This document shows, piece after piece, positions 1 to 14,500 of a stretch of 64,000 nucleotides of DNA. The translations under genes were made by a program, and so were the position numbers. The notes under the pieces are model-generated. The model worked only from the letters and a program-made list of their open reading frames with translations, did not search any database and was not told the DNA's origin. This stretch comes from Smittia aterrima (lineage: Eukaryota; Arthropoda; Insecta; Diptera; Chironomidae), in NCBI GenBank assembly GCA_033063855.1, contig CP093830.1:6076854-6140853 (forward strand), written 5' to 3'. The number at the start of each line of letters is the position of its first letter. Positions within the stretch are counted from its first letter, which is position 1.

Positions 1-3000
1 TCGATGCATCGCCTTCGAATATAGATAACTTGCGTTTTTAGAAGCCTATCTACCGCAAAGTCAATTGTCGTTCATTGTGCGTGTTTTCGGCGAAAGCAAC
101 AAAAGATTTTAGTCCGAAGACCTACTCGCAGTCATGCCTCGTCGTCTCGTTTCGGCGAAGTCGTATAATGTAACTGACCTCGGAAAACAATTTTTTATCG
201 CGCGCGACAGCTCAAACGCGCACTCAGAGCTCTCAATGTATTTTTCGGTGTGTGCTTTGGTGGTCATTGCCCTCTACTCTCCGTAACATTTTCATACAAA
301 CAACAAAAAAAAAATGATGATGAAATAAATGAAACGCGTTTTCTTCTTCGGCGTTTTTTCTCAAGTAACTTTTTTCGTGCTATCCAAACGATCTCTGTTC
401 TTAAATGTTTGATCGGCTAGAATGTGTGTGTGAGAATTCTTTCTGGAAGCCATCAAAATTATCCAATTCTCCCGCGTTTTGCACATTCGTCGTAGCGAGT
501 TTTATAACGTTTTGTGTTCCTAACGAAAGCTTTTGCTTTTCGCTTTTTTTTGGGTCAATCACATCTCATGACCTATGCCAACAAAAATACGCTGGAGTTG
601 GACCAACGACCTGCCTCAATGTGAATTTCTTTCGTTTCTTTCGCTTTTTGGTTGTGTGCTTTCGAGCTTGTTGATTCATTATGACGTTAAAAGCGTTGTT
701 CGACTGGTTGGTTAGTTAGTGACTGGCTCATTGCTCAATGATTTATTGATTGAAGGAAATTTCGACACTGCAATATCAATTTTCATTGCGATTGTTATCG
801 ACGACGACGACTATGAGATATTGAAGAAATTGGCACACAATGTGCTCCTATCATGTGTTGGTGACAAATTGTGAGCGTTCTCTTTCTTTTCAAACGTGTA
901 GCGAACTACTAGTGGCTGGAGATAAGAGAAGACGAAACGGGGTTATTGATCATGATACAATTCTTTTATTTTTTGATACGATAGAACCTTGGACGCTGCG
1001 TTCAAGTCAATGTAACAATGAGACGAGGGAGGCCGCGAGGAAACGAATTTGTGATAAGACGAGAAGTTGAATTCCGCTTTCAAGCTGCAGCATGTGCAGA
1101 TTCATGAATGAAAATCTCGGTCTTTATGTCTCGGGAAAATCGTAATGAAATGAAATTACTATTTATAGCCTCGCTGCTGTAACATTGACTTTGGTTCGAG
1201 CGAGCAAAGCACGGCTAGTTGAAGTGCATGAAGTTGTTTTTATGCTCTCTCGGAAAACGGCTCAACATAATGTTCTTCCGCGTAGCTTCTTTATGCACGG
1301 CTTATTTATATTGAGCATGAGTTCTGTGCTGCTCGTGTAATCGATTCACTTTCATTCAAAGCTATTACATGAATCAACTGAAGGAGCTTTGACATAGAAA
1401 AAGAAATCACCTGGAAGTAAATAGAATAAAGCGACTGCCTCCTGACTTGATCGAAAATTGTTTGGGCCTCATTTCACTGACATAAACGATCGTTTATCTA
1501 CTCTCCTCTCAGATCTTTCTTATTAGTTCATCAATTTACATTTTTCGCAGCACTTTTATTGTAACGGAATCTATCAAACGGTATCGCTGCGTAAATGACC
1601 ATTCTACTTCCTCGATTTTTTTTTGTAGTTCTTAGATTGAAGCTTAGGTTGGAGCTATTTGGATAACTTCACGCATAAAAGCCAAATAGTTTAAGATTCT
1701 GGAATGCAAACTCGTCAAATGAATTCATTTCGTCCCAAGATCGACTTCCATCCTAAAGACAACTTCTTTATTCTACATAGCCTTCATATGGCTTGAAATA
1801 ATATTCAACTTATGCACATTTTCAAGTGTTAAAGACCTCTTTTTTTTCTATAGTAGTTAATGACTTTTTATTGAGAAGAGAAAAGAAAGAATATTATAAA
1901 AGCAATTTCACAAGAGAGATGTCGATACAATTACTCTCGACTGCTCGCGTATGATTGAATTGGCTGGCGAAGAATGAATACCCGGTTTTTGATGATTAAA
2001 AATTACATTACTAGCTAAGAGTAATATGCAATAATTATGTTTCCTCCAAATGCATTAATGTGTTCGCAATGTGTTATGCAGCATTCTCTTTCTTTCTTTT
2101 TTTTGCTGTTGCTCCTGCTGTTGCGAGAAATTTAATTCTTGCAGCGTTGAGAACGCGTCCCCAATCAGAAATCTTCGTCGATAGATTGTTAGTTAGACTA
2201 TACAAATCACTCGCGACTGTTTCTTCGCGGGGAATGACTTCAGGGTTGCGAGCAAATTGTCGGCAGAAAAAAACTGTAGCAGTTTTGATGATGGACTATC
2301 GATACGATGGATATATACGCGCTCACATATTCTAGAGCGCGGAGAGAAAGGAAATGGGTGATTGATTTCGCCGTTAAACTGTGGCGCGATGCAAAAAAAC
2401 CGGCAGAGAACTCAGTGCATTTAAAAATGGCTATGAACAACAAAACGGCAAAAATATCTTTGAGAAAATGTTGTCAAACTAACTATTGGTCATTTAGCGA
2501 TAATTTCTAGCTAGATTGATTCAACCGCTTTTTGTTGCCTGCTGTTCTTTCAAAGCTTCTCGGTCGTAGCGTCATTTTAGCGAAACTTGATTTTTTTTTC
2601 GTATCTCTGCCTCTTGTTTCTCATTCTCTAGTATTTCGTCGCTTCACAACAAAAAATATTTTTCATCGTCATACAGCGGGAGAGAGAGAAGGAGAGACTT
2701 GCATACATGACGATGAATAAAAACTGTAGTTTTTTTTCGTGTTTCCTTTTAAACACGAAAATAATTATATCTTGAGAACTCGCAAAGAGCTGAAGCGAGA
2801 TAGACAGAACGCATTAAAAAATAATTTTCCCTCATGGAGGTTTGAACTTTCAAGAGTTTTAGATCAAAAACTGAATCTTTGGTCTACATTCTCTTCGACT
2901 GTTTCGACTCAATCAACAGTTTCCGCACTCTCATCGACAAAAATAAATTCTGAACTTTTTTTTTTCGTTCAATAATCTTGTGGAAGGTCATTTTCGAACA

Positions 3001-4118
3001 ATTTTATTTATTCTCTCGCACACTCGGAGTTTTGATGTGAAACAATTCTTATTCGGGCGAATGATGAACTTTACATTCCTTGATATCTTATGACGAGTGG
3101 ATTTATTAGGCGTTGCTTTCATTCGTCGTCGAGACTTTATTTATTTCCATTTCCCAATTTGTCAATCGCTTTGTCGACATGATGAAGAAAAGAGCAAGCG
3201 AAGCTTCGTCGTTTCTCCTTTGCCAGGTGGTTTTCTGTGTAATTACTTTATTCCCCTTTCTGCTTTGGCTGCTCGCAAAGTCTCAAGGCCATTCTCAGTT
3301 TTTAATTAAAGCAGTTTACGCAGAGCTGCAACTCGCAAAATTCTTTTTTTATATTTTTTTTGATGGACGATCTGGAGAGTCTACGCATATGTGAGTTTAA
3401 TTAAAGCCGTAGGAAATTCTCAGCGTCTTCAAGAACTTGATTTAGTTTGTTCTTTCATCATCGTCATGAGCCAACGAACTCCAATTTAGTTTCGCTATGT
3501 TTTTGTGTGTACGTTTGGCAACAGGATGATGCACTGCAGACCTCGACGTTCTGTTCTTTAAATGGCTTTTCGATTCTTTTTTCACGTTCACGAAGAAATA
3601 AGTCCAACGATTTCGTTGGCGATTGGCTTCTTCTTATTTCCGCCGAGTTGTTCCACTCAAATTCAAGTTATCGTAGGTTGTGAACGTTCTTTTCTTGCTT
3701 TGCGTTTTATATTTTTTCGTCGTTTCCATGTCATTCTGAATAATGAAACGTTTTTTTGTGTCTTTGCCTTTCGCAGAATGTTTACTTTGCGAGTTTGAAA
3801 TCGACAACAGATTCTCGTTTTATTCGGAGGAGACCAAGCCTCGAATCTCATAATTAATTCACGCGGATGCAAAGAGAGGAGTAATGCAGGCCATCAATAA
3901 TGAAACAGCATAATTAATAGTCAAGAAACATCGTCTAACGCGGCAACGCAACAACAAAAAAAAACTGAAGCGTCCAAAGGCATCAATAATTATTGAATTA
4001 TGCTAATTGTTTGTAGTTTACGCTGTGGCTCAATTTTGATCTCTTACAAAACGTCATTGCCCTCAACACTGAACGGAGAATCGACTTGTCCATCATGAAG
4101 ACTCGCATTTCAAAAGTT

Positions 4119-4131
4119 AGTGCACTGAACT
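4119..4131. promoter_or_regulatory. Candidate ecdysone response element (hsp27-like)
   Basis: The 13 bases AGTGCACTGAACT fit the inverted-repeat consensus RGKTCAnTGAMCY at all positions but one. They resemble the natural Drosophila hsp27 element, whose reverse complement reads AGTGCATTGAACC; the two differences fall at the free spacer base and at a C/T position. E93 is known in insects as an ecdysone-induced gene, so a site upstream of it is plausible. One near-match in 17 kb could occur by chance, and the site lies 12.9 kb from the start codon. Confidence 0.4.
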
Positions 4132-5559
4132 ACTTAAATAATGTATGAAATGATCGAGCATCATTTCAAGATCAGTTCTGGGTGTTGGTGTGTGCGTTCG
4201 TATCGCGATTCATCTCAGAAGAGGAAAAAATGATTAATTGCAGAGAGTTCGCGAAAAAAAAAAGAATTCACTTATTGGACGACTTAAGAAGCGAAGGCAA
4301 AAAGACATGAAGACGATGATGGTGCGCGTTATTTTTGTGTGATGCGAAAATTTCTTTTATTTTGCCTTTCGGTTGTGTAAGAGCTGGTGGGGGGAAATCG
4401 CGATACGTGAATAGAGACGCTTCAAAAAGATGCTTTATTACTTTGACTAGAATATTTTCACATATCACTGAAATAAGTTTTCTTTCTCTTCTTGCTTGCT
4501 TCATTATTTGGGTTTATTGACACGTTTGAAATCCACATGAACTGGCATTTGAGGCTGTGGAAAGATCAAGTTCTTCTTTGATGTCTACCGATGCACATGC
4601 AAGCCATGAAAATTAAATAGAAGCAAACGACAGTTGCTAAGCTACAAAATGTTGTCAAAACATTTTTGAATGTTTTAAAATTTAAGGGAATCATCAGTTT
4701 TCTGTTTAGCTTAGGGAAAAGAATTTCAATAACTTCGAACTCAAACGAAGCCAAAATGAAGCCTCAAAAAGTCTCAAAGCGAAACTTAAAACCATCGATC
4801 GAATCGAGCGACTTGAATAATTTTAGCTGCTCTAAACTTGAAAGCTTTTTATGTCTCTTCCATGAATAATTAAAGTTTATCTATGAGCTACCATCTGCGA
4901 ACCCGTTCAAAACATAAAAAAAACTGAGGTTTCGAATTATAAAAAACCGGGCAGAGTACACACAAAAAAAGCGGTAGAACAAGCAAAAGAATGGAAGAGA
5001 GAAAATTATGAGTTCGACGCGTATCTGTAATTATTCAGCTGAATGTGTGCGTAAAGTGCAGTTTGAGTGCAATTTGCCGAGATTTTTTCGTGCACATGTT
5101 TGAGTTATTTCTCCTTCTAGTTGCGCTCAAATGAAATTGGGTAGAATTTTCACATTTTCCAACTTCCTGTACGAAATATAAGCGTCGCTTATCATGCTAG
5201 TTCTTTGAATAAATTAGCGCAGTTAGCGAAAATTGCTGTCTATAAGCGATTCCATTGATTTAATAAAGTTAATTACTTTGAAATAAACGAAACAGAATCG
5301 ACGGTTCTGACATCAATGACATGACGTCCTAATGCTTTAGGGAAACGCGAAACTGCAATCTTCCCTCGAATGCGTGCAATTCACTCGGAAACTAAAAAAA
5401 AACTTTCCTTTCAACCTTCTGTTCATTATCACAAGCTTTTGTGAGATAACGCACCACTACAATCGAACGATGAGTGAATTAAGCATTTACGACCGGTTGG
5501 GCCTTCCTCAATAGCTTTCGACTTGAGTAAACCTTCTAACATACAAAAATAACAAATAA

Positions 5560-5572
5560 AATTCATTGAACC
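5560..5572. promoter_or_regulatory. Candidate ecdysone response element (IR-1)
   Basis: AATTCATTGAACC matches the EcR/USP inverted repeat RGKTCAnTGAMCY with one mismatch, at position 2. It lies 1.4 kb from the hsp27-like site at 4119 and 11.4 kb upstream of the E93 start codon. Binding is an inference from the consensus only. Confidence 0.33.
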
Positions 5573-8500
5573 TTTTTTTTCTGTTTCTTTCTCCTTCGTC
5601 CCAAAGCTTCATTCAGATTCTTCTTCACGAAGAGGAAAAAGGGAATAAGTTTGCTTTTAAAATATGCAAAAAGCTTAATCACGCTCAGGTAGCTAATTAG
5701 AAAAGCTCACTTGCCTCGTAAATTTTTATTTCATGCTCATACGCGAGTGATGAAATCTTGCCAAGCTAAAATAAAATCAACGGTAGTTGCGCAAATATCC
5801 ATAGAAGAGAAAAACTGTAAATTTTGAATGCGAAAAAATCTCAACATCAAAACAGCAAAAATTTAATTTTAATGCACGAATAAACCAGAATCAAATAGTT
5901 GCCGGAGAAAAAAAAATCTTGTTTTGCTGGAAACCAGGCCCGGCTCGTCTTCGCAAGCTCCGCTTTAGCTCTATCATAGAAAAAATCACTTGAGCAATTG
6001 TTGTTCCGTCCACGAAATAAAAAAAAAGATTGTAAACGCTGTGTGTAGCTTAGCTTTTCCAGAAAAATATCTGACGATGCAATAGCGGTAAAAGTATAGC
6101 TTTGACCATCAAAAACAGGTTTTCGTTTGAGCGCAAAAAGATTTTCGCCTAAAATATTCGTAAATGACTTTGGGCTTCGTTCGAAAGAAGTGTGATGTGG
6201 AATTAAAAGCTGGCAAACAAACATCTCTCGCGTTGAAGTTTCTTTTTTGGTCTTGCAACTTGCAGGTCAGGAAAATATTTTTTTTTTCAATAGAAATATC
6301 TCCAATGAAAAATTAATTTAGCCAAGGAGCTTTCTTTCAATGTGGTAATAGCAAAAAAGTACATCGAAATAACCCGACGAGCGCCCATCGGGTGCACATA
6401 CACAAAAAATATTTTTTTTATCCAGTTAAAGGAGTCGAAGGAGAAGGCGATGAAGGGGGTTGAAGAGCTTTTTTTTCGCTGCTCGCTTATACATGAGGAT
6501 TTTTATTTTTCTACAAAACGTCTTTGATTGTGTTTGTGTAGTTTCCGCTTTTCCTTTAATATAAAAAAGTGTGGAAATATACAAAAAAAAATACCTTAAA
6601 TTGCACATAGAAAAGGAGGAAGAGTTGCCGATGTTTTGAAGGGTTGAGGGGGAGAACGAGAATATTTTCATATCGTGCTCGGGTAAACTTGTGTTGGTTT
6701 AAATTGGGTTTGCTTTTGGGGTGGATTTCTCCTCTCTTCAATTTTTTTTTCAACTAGCAATTTTTTACTTGCGCTTAATTGCATCATATTTTAAGGAGTG
6801 GATCGTAACAACAAGCAAGCGAAAAAAATCGATATTGCCAGCAGACTTCTCTCTTCGTTCTCCCTTGCTTTCGTCGTTTGGAAGCTTTAGACAAATTATT
6901 TTGAATGTGAAAATGCTTCGGGCTAAAGCAAAAGCTGTTAGAATGGAACGCGAAAATTTTTCAATAATTTTAAGTAAATGCTCAATGATCAAGGAGACAC
7001 CGCTAAGATTATAGGCTGACTATTCAACTATTGAGACCTTAAGAAACTTCCGGATCTCGAAATTAAATCGAGAATAAAGATTTGCATAAGTCAATCTTTA
7101 TTAATTGTCAACAATCGTCGTCGAATTGAATTCTAAACAACATTTTGGCTTTGAACGTTCACGACTACAAGCAAATTAATCGCATTGCTAGGATTGGCGA
7201 ATTTATTTCGAGATGTTTGCTTAATAGTCGTCGACTTGTTGCCCTTTTTCACCCGCCGCGAGTAGAAAAAAAGCTTCAACAAAATTCGAATGACCCTGGA
7301 AATGTCAATTTTACAGCGTTTTTTATTTTAATGCATTTTTCAGTCAGATTGAATGCCAATTTCATGGAATATTTTTTTTTCGTGCTCAGAAATGTCTTTC
7401 CATCGCCGCAGTGCAAATCAGAAAAAAATATTCATTAATTGACGCTGAGTCGTTCGACTGTTGTTGTATTTTTATGAATTTCAAGGTTTCAAGTCGCAAC
7501 AATATGAAAATAGGCTCAATTTAAATTGAGTGCAGTTTTTTTCGCGTTATCAATTTCGGCAAATGTATTGGTTAAATGGGTAAACAATGACACGAACTCG
7601 TTAGTTTTTTTTATAGTTCGAGAGATTGCGAACATCGACCAAGTCAATTCGAAACACTTCCTTAATCTCAGACCTTTCTAATCAATCTGGTGATGAGTTG
7701 TTGATTAGTAATCATCAAGTTTTTGAAATTTTCTTCTCCCGGAAATTGCAAAAGCATTTCAACGGATGCAAGAAACGAAGAAGATTGTTGATGGACTTTG
7801 ATTCTCACGACTAAGCAATGACATTTTCACTTGAGAAGTTAAGCGAAATTGCTCGACTTGCTGATTAATAAACGCGGAAATGCGAGCAAACTATTTACAA
7901 AAAGTATTTAGCAGAGTCAGCGAAACACTTTTAGAACATTTGCTGAGAAAACCTTCAATAGAATGAATTAACGTGACTTACTTCCGAAACTTTATAAAGT
8001 CAATGAACTCGCTTGGCAGGTGTACACCGACCTATCCTAATACAAAGCATTTCGAGTTGAAGGTCGTAGACAGCGAAAGCCAAAAAACGACGCAACAAGT
8101 TTCGGCCTCGTTTGTCTGCTGGCTCTCGGGCTTTAACGAAAATCACATTTCGATGATAAATTCGACTTCTATACAAGTGGAGGAGCATGGAGTAAAATTC
8201 AAATCCGAAATTTCATTCCTGTTTGACTCATCCAAAACCCGACACACTTACACACGCACGAGTCGAGAGTCACATCTAGTGAATCAAACCTGAAAATTCA
8301 GCTTTGAGAGGATCTGAAAATTTGTTTTCTCTCGCTCGGTGTTTTCCCATATGGCGATGATGCCGGCAAATACGGAAAGTGAAAACGTCCAACCTCCAAA
8401 TGAAAATGAAAAGCTGAAAATCTCTTTCACCAAATTCACTGCCGCGGAAAAAAAAATTTACTTGACGCGTCCGGAAACGAACAAAAACGATTTTGCGGTT

Positions 8501-11500
8501 GGAGGAGAGAAAATTTCGCCAAGTTTTAAAAATAAATTTCTGTAAACGCAGTTTGAGGAGTCGACTTCTATCGAGTTTCTTGACCTAAGTCAATTACTGA
8601 GTCTAAGAAAGTTGTTGAATACTTGGCCATCAAAAGTTATCAATCAAAATTCTTGTTGATAGAAAGTTTCCTTTTCTTACTCAACTCTCATTGTCAGGCT
8701 TTGTTCACATAAAAAAAACTTTTTAAAATGCATCGTCATGGCCATCACGAAATGAATTTTTTTTTTGTCGTTGTGACGAAATGGAAATTATTAAAAGTGC
8801 AGGCTTAAAAGCCCTTCACGCCTTCTCGTCTCGTACACGATATTTGCCAAGTACAGACGCTTCACCAACAAGAAAGAGTTTTCGGCGTTTTTCAAGAATA
8901 CAATTGAAATTTTTTTTAGTCAAGCCGTACGTTGTAAAGAGAAGAAGGAGATGAAACAACACTTGAAAAAGCGTCTGGCGTTGTATAATTTCAACAGAAA
9001 ATGCACTTTAATGCACATTTTGAATGGATGTACTTTTTCGTAGACCTTGGAGTTTCAGTTTATTTTTCAGTTCATAATTCGGCTGCATCATGGTTGGGTA
9101 ACTTTTCATTCGAGCTTTGCAGAGTCGGAGCGAGAATGACGTCGATACATTCTCGTCAACTTTGTATCATGAACTCTGCTGATATTGATTGAAATGTTCA
9201 TTCACTTCTGTTGCATTGACCGAGACACCAAAAAAAATGAAACAAAAACAAGAGCTTTACATTGAAAGGCTCGTGAAAAACCGGTCCTGGAGAAGAAGTA
9301 AGCGAACAAGAACCGAAGCACAATCACCCCGAAAACGAAACCAAAGAATGCATTTTAAATGGAACCAGACGGGGCCCGAAAAAAAAAGCGAAACGATGAA
9401 GAGCAGCCGCGAAAGTAGGTCAGACTGATTTCGTTTTCATTTTTGCGTATCGTTGCGGGTTTTCAGCAGACAAGCGCAGCCCAAAACAAAATAAAAAAAA
9501 AAGAAATTTGTTTTTGCCGGTCCAAGCATTACATGATAGCAAATGAAAGAGAAACTCTGACGCAACAGAAGAACTTTAAGGTTGCAGTTTTAATCTGAAA
9601 TGAAAACTCAGCGAAACGTAATCAATTGAGATTTTGAAAAGCGAGTGGTTTGGAATCGACAGAGGGAGGCTGATTAAAAATTGTTACGTGGATGAATTTA
9701 GAAAAATGCATTTGAAGAGTGCACATGTAAACTGCTCCATCCATGCAAATGCGTACACTCGAGGACAAAGGCAGATTTTCAACATTAAAAAAAATATTTA
9801 CCAACCAGAAAACCGCCAGCTCTTTTTTAATTTTGTTGCCGCTCTAAATTAAAAGCTAAAAAATTTATACATTCAAGGAAAATGTGCATGAAGCGAAATG
9901 TGCGTAACTTTTTTTTTTTCATTTTCATGTTTGCATTCGCAAACTGCCGAGAACAAAAATACTTTTTTTAAACATTCTGAATCAAAATGCATCGCTTTTG
10001 AATGAAAACATCAGCAGCATGAGGTTAGTGAGGGCAAAAACCTTCAATCACGTCCCGTCGCGTGACGCCGACTTTCCATTGCGTCGAAATGATAAACATT
10101 TCGAATGGGACAAACCACTCGATTCTTCTCTTCTCTGTGCAAATAACGTTGGAAAATTGTTGAAAATTTGAATACACATTGAAGTTTAAACTTTGAGTAT
10201 TCATCATCCTCAAATGACAAACATCTCGTCGGTGAACTTTATCCCATGTACAACCTTTTAATTGCGAAGGAAGTGAATTGCGTATATCAATAGTGATAAC
10301 GCTTTTTTTTACCATATGGATGAAAACTTTTACCATAGAGTGCATAACAAAAATGCACTTTATTTCAATGCAATGCATTCATTATACATGAACCTCCGAG
10401 AAGGTTCCATCAAACTCTCTTATCTCTCCCCCAGAGTTCTCATTATTCGAATTACAATAAAAATGTTTCAACGTTCCTCCTTTTTTTTTTGTTTGCATCG
10501 AGAGGGTAAGATCGGGAAATTATTTGCTTAAAAGATCATAATATGAGTTTTTATTGCAACCTCGGGGGTTTCCTTCCTCGTGTTACGATATAAAGGAATC
10601 TGCTACACGAGAAAAGTGCATTGTGATTGCTCATGACGAATATACGCGTAGCAAATGGTTTTAATTAATTTTTACGCAAGAGTTTCAAGAGAAATAATGA
10701 TGAAGCAATTCATTTCGCTTATTGAGTTGAAAACACTTTTGTTCCTTCAATTGCATTAATTAATGCAGTTCTTAGTTTTGTTTAGCATTTAAAGAAAAAT
10801 CGTAAGGGGATCAAAAGATTATCGTCGAAATAAATTAAATGAAAACTCTGAAACTTCATAGCAACGTTTTCTGCTGAAATTATTAAAATTATTTCGCTAC
10901 AATTCTCCATGAAAAATGATAAATTCTTGTTTTATCTGAAATCATTTCTCCTTGAGAATTTGATGATCAAATTGCCATTCTCCTCATCCACAGACAAACA
11001 TCTTCCGACCACGTCCTATCAACGCTTTTCGCTGACGGCGGTTATCCAACTTGAAAACTATTTTTCAGAGACGAAAAAACTCTTAGACCTTGAGCTCTGG
11101 TTCATTGTGTAAAGATTCGTGTTTTTATTATTCCGTCATTATTGAGAAGGAAAACGCATACAACTCCAATTGCATTTGCGAATGCACAGCAGAGTTTTTT
11201 TTTCCACATTCAAAGAGGCAAGAAGAAGAAGAAGTCAAATGCATTTTTTCGAAGGGTTTTTTTTTATTATTTTGTGAATTCATTTCGCCGCTGACGCTAT
11301 AATTTTTCTGTTATGCGTGTAGAGTACAATGCCATTGCTGTGTGTCTGGTTGGAAACTCTTTCAAGACTCGAGCATAAATGTCATGGTTTTTATTTATGT
11401 ACGATGCGTTCTGTGAGATAATGCGAAACATAAATTTCGCATTGATCGAAAAATATTTTGAGAAGACGGTAAGAAGAGGCCGCGTCACAGGCGAGTAAGT

Positions 11501-14500
11501 GGGTCACATTTCCATTTCGTTTAAGTCGAAGAATCGATCGACGATAACGCCTTCCAGCAACATCGCACTTTCGTTCGAGCAACGTCCTGCAAAAAAATTT
11601 CGTTATGCTTTCTGTTTCATAACATGTTTCGTTTGGAATGAAATGCTACGATGCTCGTTGTTGGATATTGACATCAATGACGAACATCTCCTTAATAATT
11701 TCGTCGTTTTTATTTTCATGGAAGAAGTAAAAACCTTCAGACTTTTTCTTCACCCGAGAGGCGACATACATGCAACTTCTACGAACACCAACTCATGTCC
11801 AAAATGCATATCCGAAAACACAAAAAAAAATCACTTTTATCTACAATTCGCGTTCGTAGGTCTCAATAGGCGAAGATTTTTTTTTATTTGTTTGTGCCTT
11901 TGCGTTTCGCTAGGTTTCCTTTCGCTTTGAAATGCTCTTTGGTCTTGGAACATTAAAAATCATTGCTAATCTTCATAATGTTTAATGAAGATTCAAAAAA
12001 AATGCGTTTCGTACTTTCATCGAGAGTTACGAAAACTTCACGCTGAATAAGCAAAGAGAGAAAGAGTTTGAAAATAGAAGCAAACAAGCAGGCTTTTATT
12101 TTGTTTCGCGAATGAAAAGAAGAAAAAAAAACTGCAATTGCACTTCGCGACTCATGGTTGTATTGACGATTGCATGTGTCTAGTTGGAAAAACTCTGGGA
12201 AATGTATTGGTTGAGTTGTCGTGAAGGCAAAGAAGAAAAATAGGAGAAATATAAAGTACAGCCGAGAGAGAAATACTCGTTGCTCGCGCGACGACAACTC
12301 TTTACGTTCACATGCATCCGTAGAACACATTACTGCAGTGCAATATTACAGCGAAAAGTTCGCTCGGCGAAAAAGAAAAAAAAAGTTGTGTAAAGGGGAA
12401 GGAGGGGAGCGAGAGCTGGGGAGCAATTGCGACGATGAAGGTTGCAGTTCTCGGTTTTACTCTCCACCATGCACTCTTGGCTATGTACAATTTAGTTACT
12501 CAGTCGCTCTAATATTGTAAAGAACAGAATCTTTTTACATAGTGCATCCCGAAGTGCATTTTTTTCCAATAACGTTTTTTTTTTGTTTTGTGCTATCGAA
12601 GGCTATGAAAAAAGAGAAATAAAAATAACAAGAAAAGTACATCAATCCCTTAATATTAATTTTAATTTTCTGAGACACATTCTGTTTGCTGTTTGATTCT
12701 CGTGAAATGTTTTTCCATCGCAATGCGTAATCGAGAAGTGAAATAGTGGAAGAACTGAGCTTGTGACGTGTTAAACTGAAAAGAAGAAAAAAATATTTAA
12801 AACAATTTTTTAGGTTATTGAAGAGGATTAAATTAAATTTAACTAGACAAATTCAGAAAAGTGCCTTTTCGACCGGTGACGAAAAAAAAATATTAAAATC
12901 GAAAGAGACGTGAGAAGAAAAGTAATGAAATTTATTGTTTCGAGCGGAAAAAATTGATTTTGATGGAACTTAGTCGAAGGAAAACATGTGCAGTCGCATT
13001 TGAAAAATAGCCCAACTTATAACTTTTTAGAAGTTTTCAAGTAAGTCCATGTGTGTGTATGTGTATGCTAAGCTATTGCACGAGGGTTGAAATCATAAAA
13101 AATCCATTCTCGATCAAAGAAAATTTGTTCAGTTCAGTTCGGGCCGAAACCAAACCAAACTGTCGCCATTTGGACACGAATGTATTTATTAAGTTTAGTT
13201 TTTAAATTATTCACGTTGCCTTTATGTCGTCAACACATGCAAGGCGCTTTTCCATCATCATTTTCGTGTTTAAATTCAACACATCATAGAAAATTATTTT
13301 TCGTTTCGTATGGAAAGAGTGAGTGAGTGAGAGAAAGAAGAACGTCGACGACGACGACGACTAAGCTCTGATGCATCTAAAATTTGTAAGCTTAAAAAAT
13401 AATTTTGTTTCTGTAACTTGTCACATTCACCAACACATTGTCGAGCTTGTAATTGAATTACTTGATGAAGAAGGAGTTTGATTTGCGTGCATCGCGTTGA
13501 TAGCGATTAGAGAAAGAAAGAATAAAAATCTCTAGGAAAATGACCTCGATCGCAACTGAAATCTGTTCATGTCGCGAATTAACACAACACATTCCATCCC
13601 GTGAGCTTTTGTTCGCGAAAAAAATAATAAATTATGCATTTTTATTTTAAGAGAATAATTGAATCATGTCCTTGAATTGAGATATACGCCGAAAACCAGT
13701 TTTTGTGTCTGAGGCATGCATTCGCTACGAAGCACTCCATGTAGATGTGTTTAATGCACGAAAAATTGCATTTATATTTCGAGATTCTTGTTGTTGTTGC
13801 CGCTTGGCTTCATTTAATAGACTTGAAAACTCGCTAGAGCTTTGTAAGTTAGATAAATTTGTGTACGGGCAGAACTGCATTTCGAAGAAAATAAATAAAC
13901 AGAAAAAAAACTTATCTCGCGCTCTCAGCTTTCGCGTGTATGCATTTCTTATTTTGCGGTCTAGCCGATCAAATTTCTGGCCTCTACTTAGGTTTTCTTT
14001 TGAATCTCGCGCATAGGTTCGTAGGCGTTCTGTCAATGCTTCTTTGTGCGACGTTTGCCGTTCTGAGAAACAGGCGGGCCGGGTGAATACAGATTAAATT
14101 CAATATAAATAATGTAAATGGAGCGATCGCCTGAAATTTCGAGCAACGAAATTCGTGAATTAGAATTGCAAAGATCCGATTGCATTAGCTTATTTGTTTT
14201 TTGCAACTGTCTTCCTAAAACTTGTTAGCGATAAACAACAAATAAGAAATACACGCAAACCGGTCGCTATCTCAATCGTTTATGGAACAAAGTATTTCTT
14301 TGTAAAAAGTTCAATCGATTCCACAGGTTCACGTCTAGTTGCTGTGATATCATTGTAACCGGCATTGTTAGGTTGATTTTTCTTTTTAGATTTTCACTCT
14401 TTCATGCAAATGTTGAGCGAATTGTCGAGTGTGTCAAATAAACTTCAAAGCTTGCAAAGTTTTGTAGAGAGAACGTGAAAAATGAAAAGTCCTCAAGGAG

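Noticed and set aside
5847..6224. 125-codon minus-strand open frame
   Set aside because: No recognisable domain; F-, K- and S-rich composition typical of AT-rich chance frames, no splice partners found.
7515..7530. Perfect 16-bp palindrome CTCAATTTAAATTGAG
   Set aside because: About one such palindrome is expected by chance in a 64-kb window; nothing around it suggests a binding element.
10752..10767. Perfect 16-bp palindrome TGCATTAATTAATGCA with two ATTA cores
   Set aside because: Could be a homeodomain dimer site, but one palindrome of this length is expected by chance and the core is common in AT-rich DNA.
11969..11993. 9-bp inverted repeat (AATCTTCAT / ATGAAGATT)
   Set aside because: Too short for a microRNA precursor and not followed by a U-run; chance hairpin.
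11953..12330. 125-codon minus-strand open frame
   Set aside because: Low complexity with long F runs; no family resemblance.
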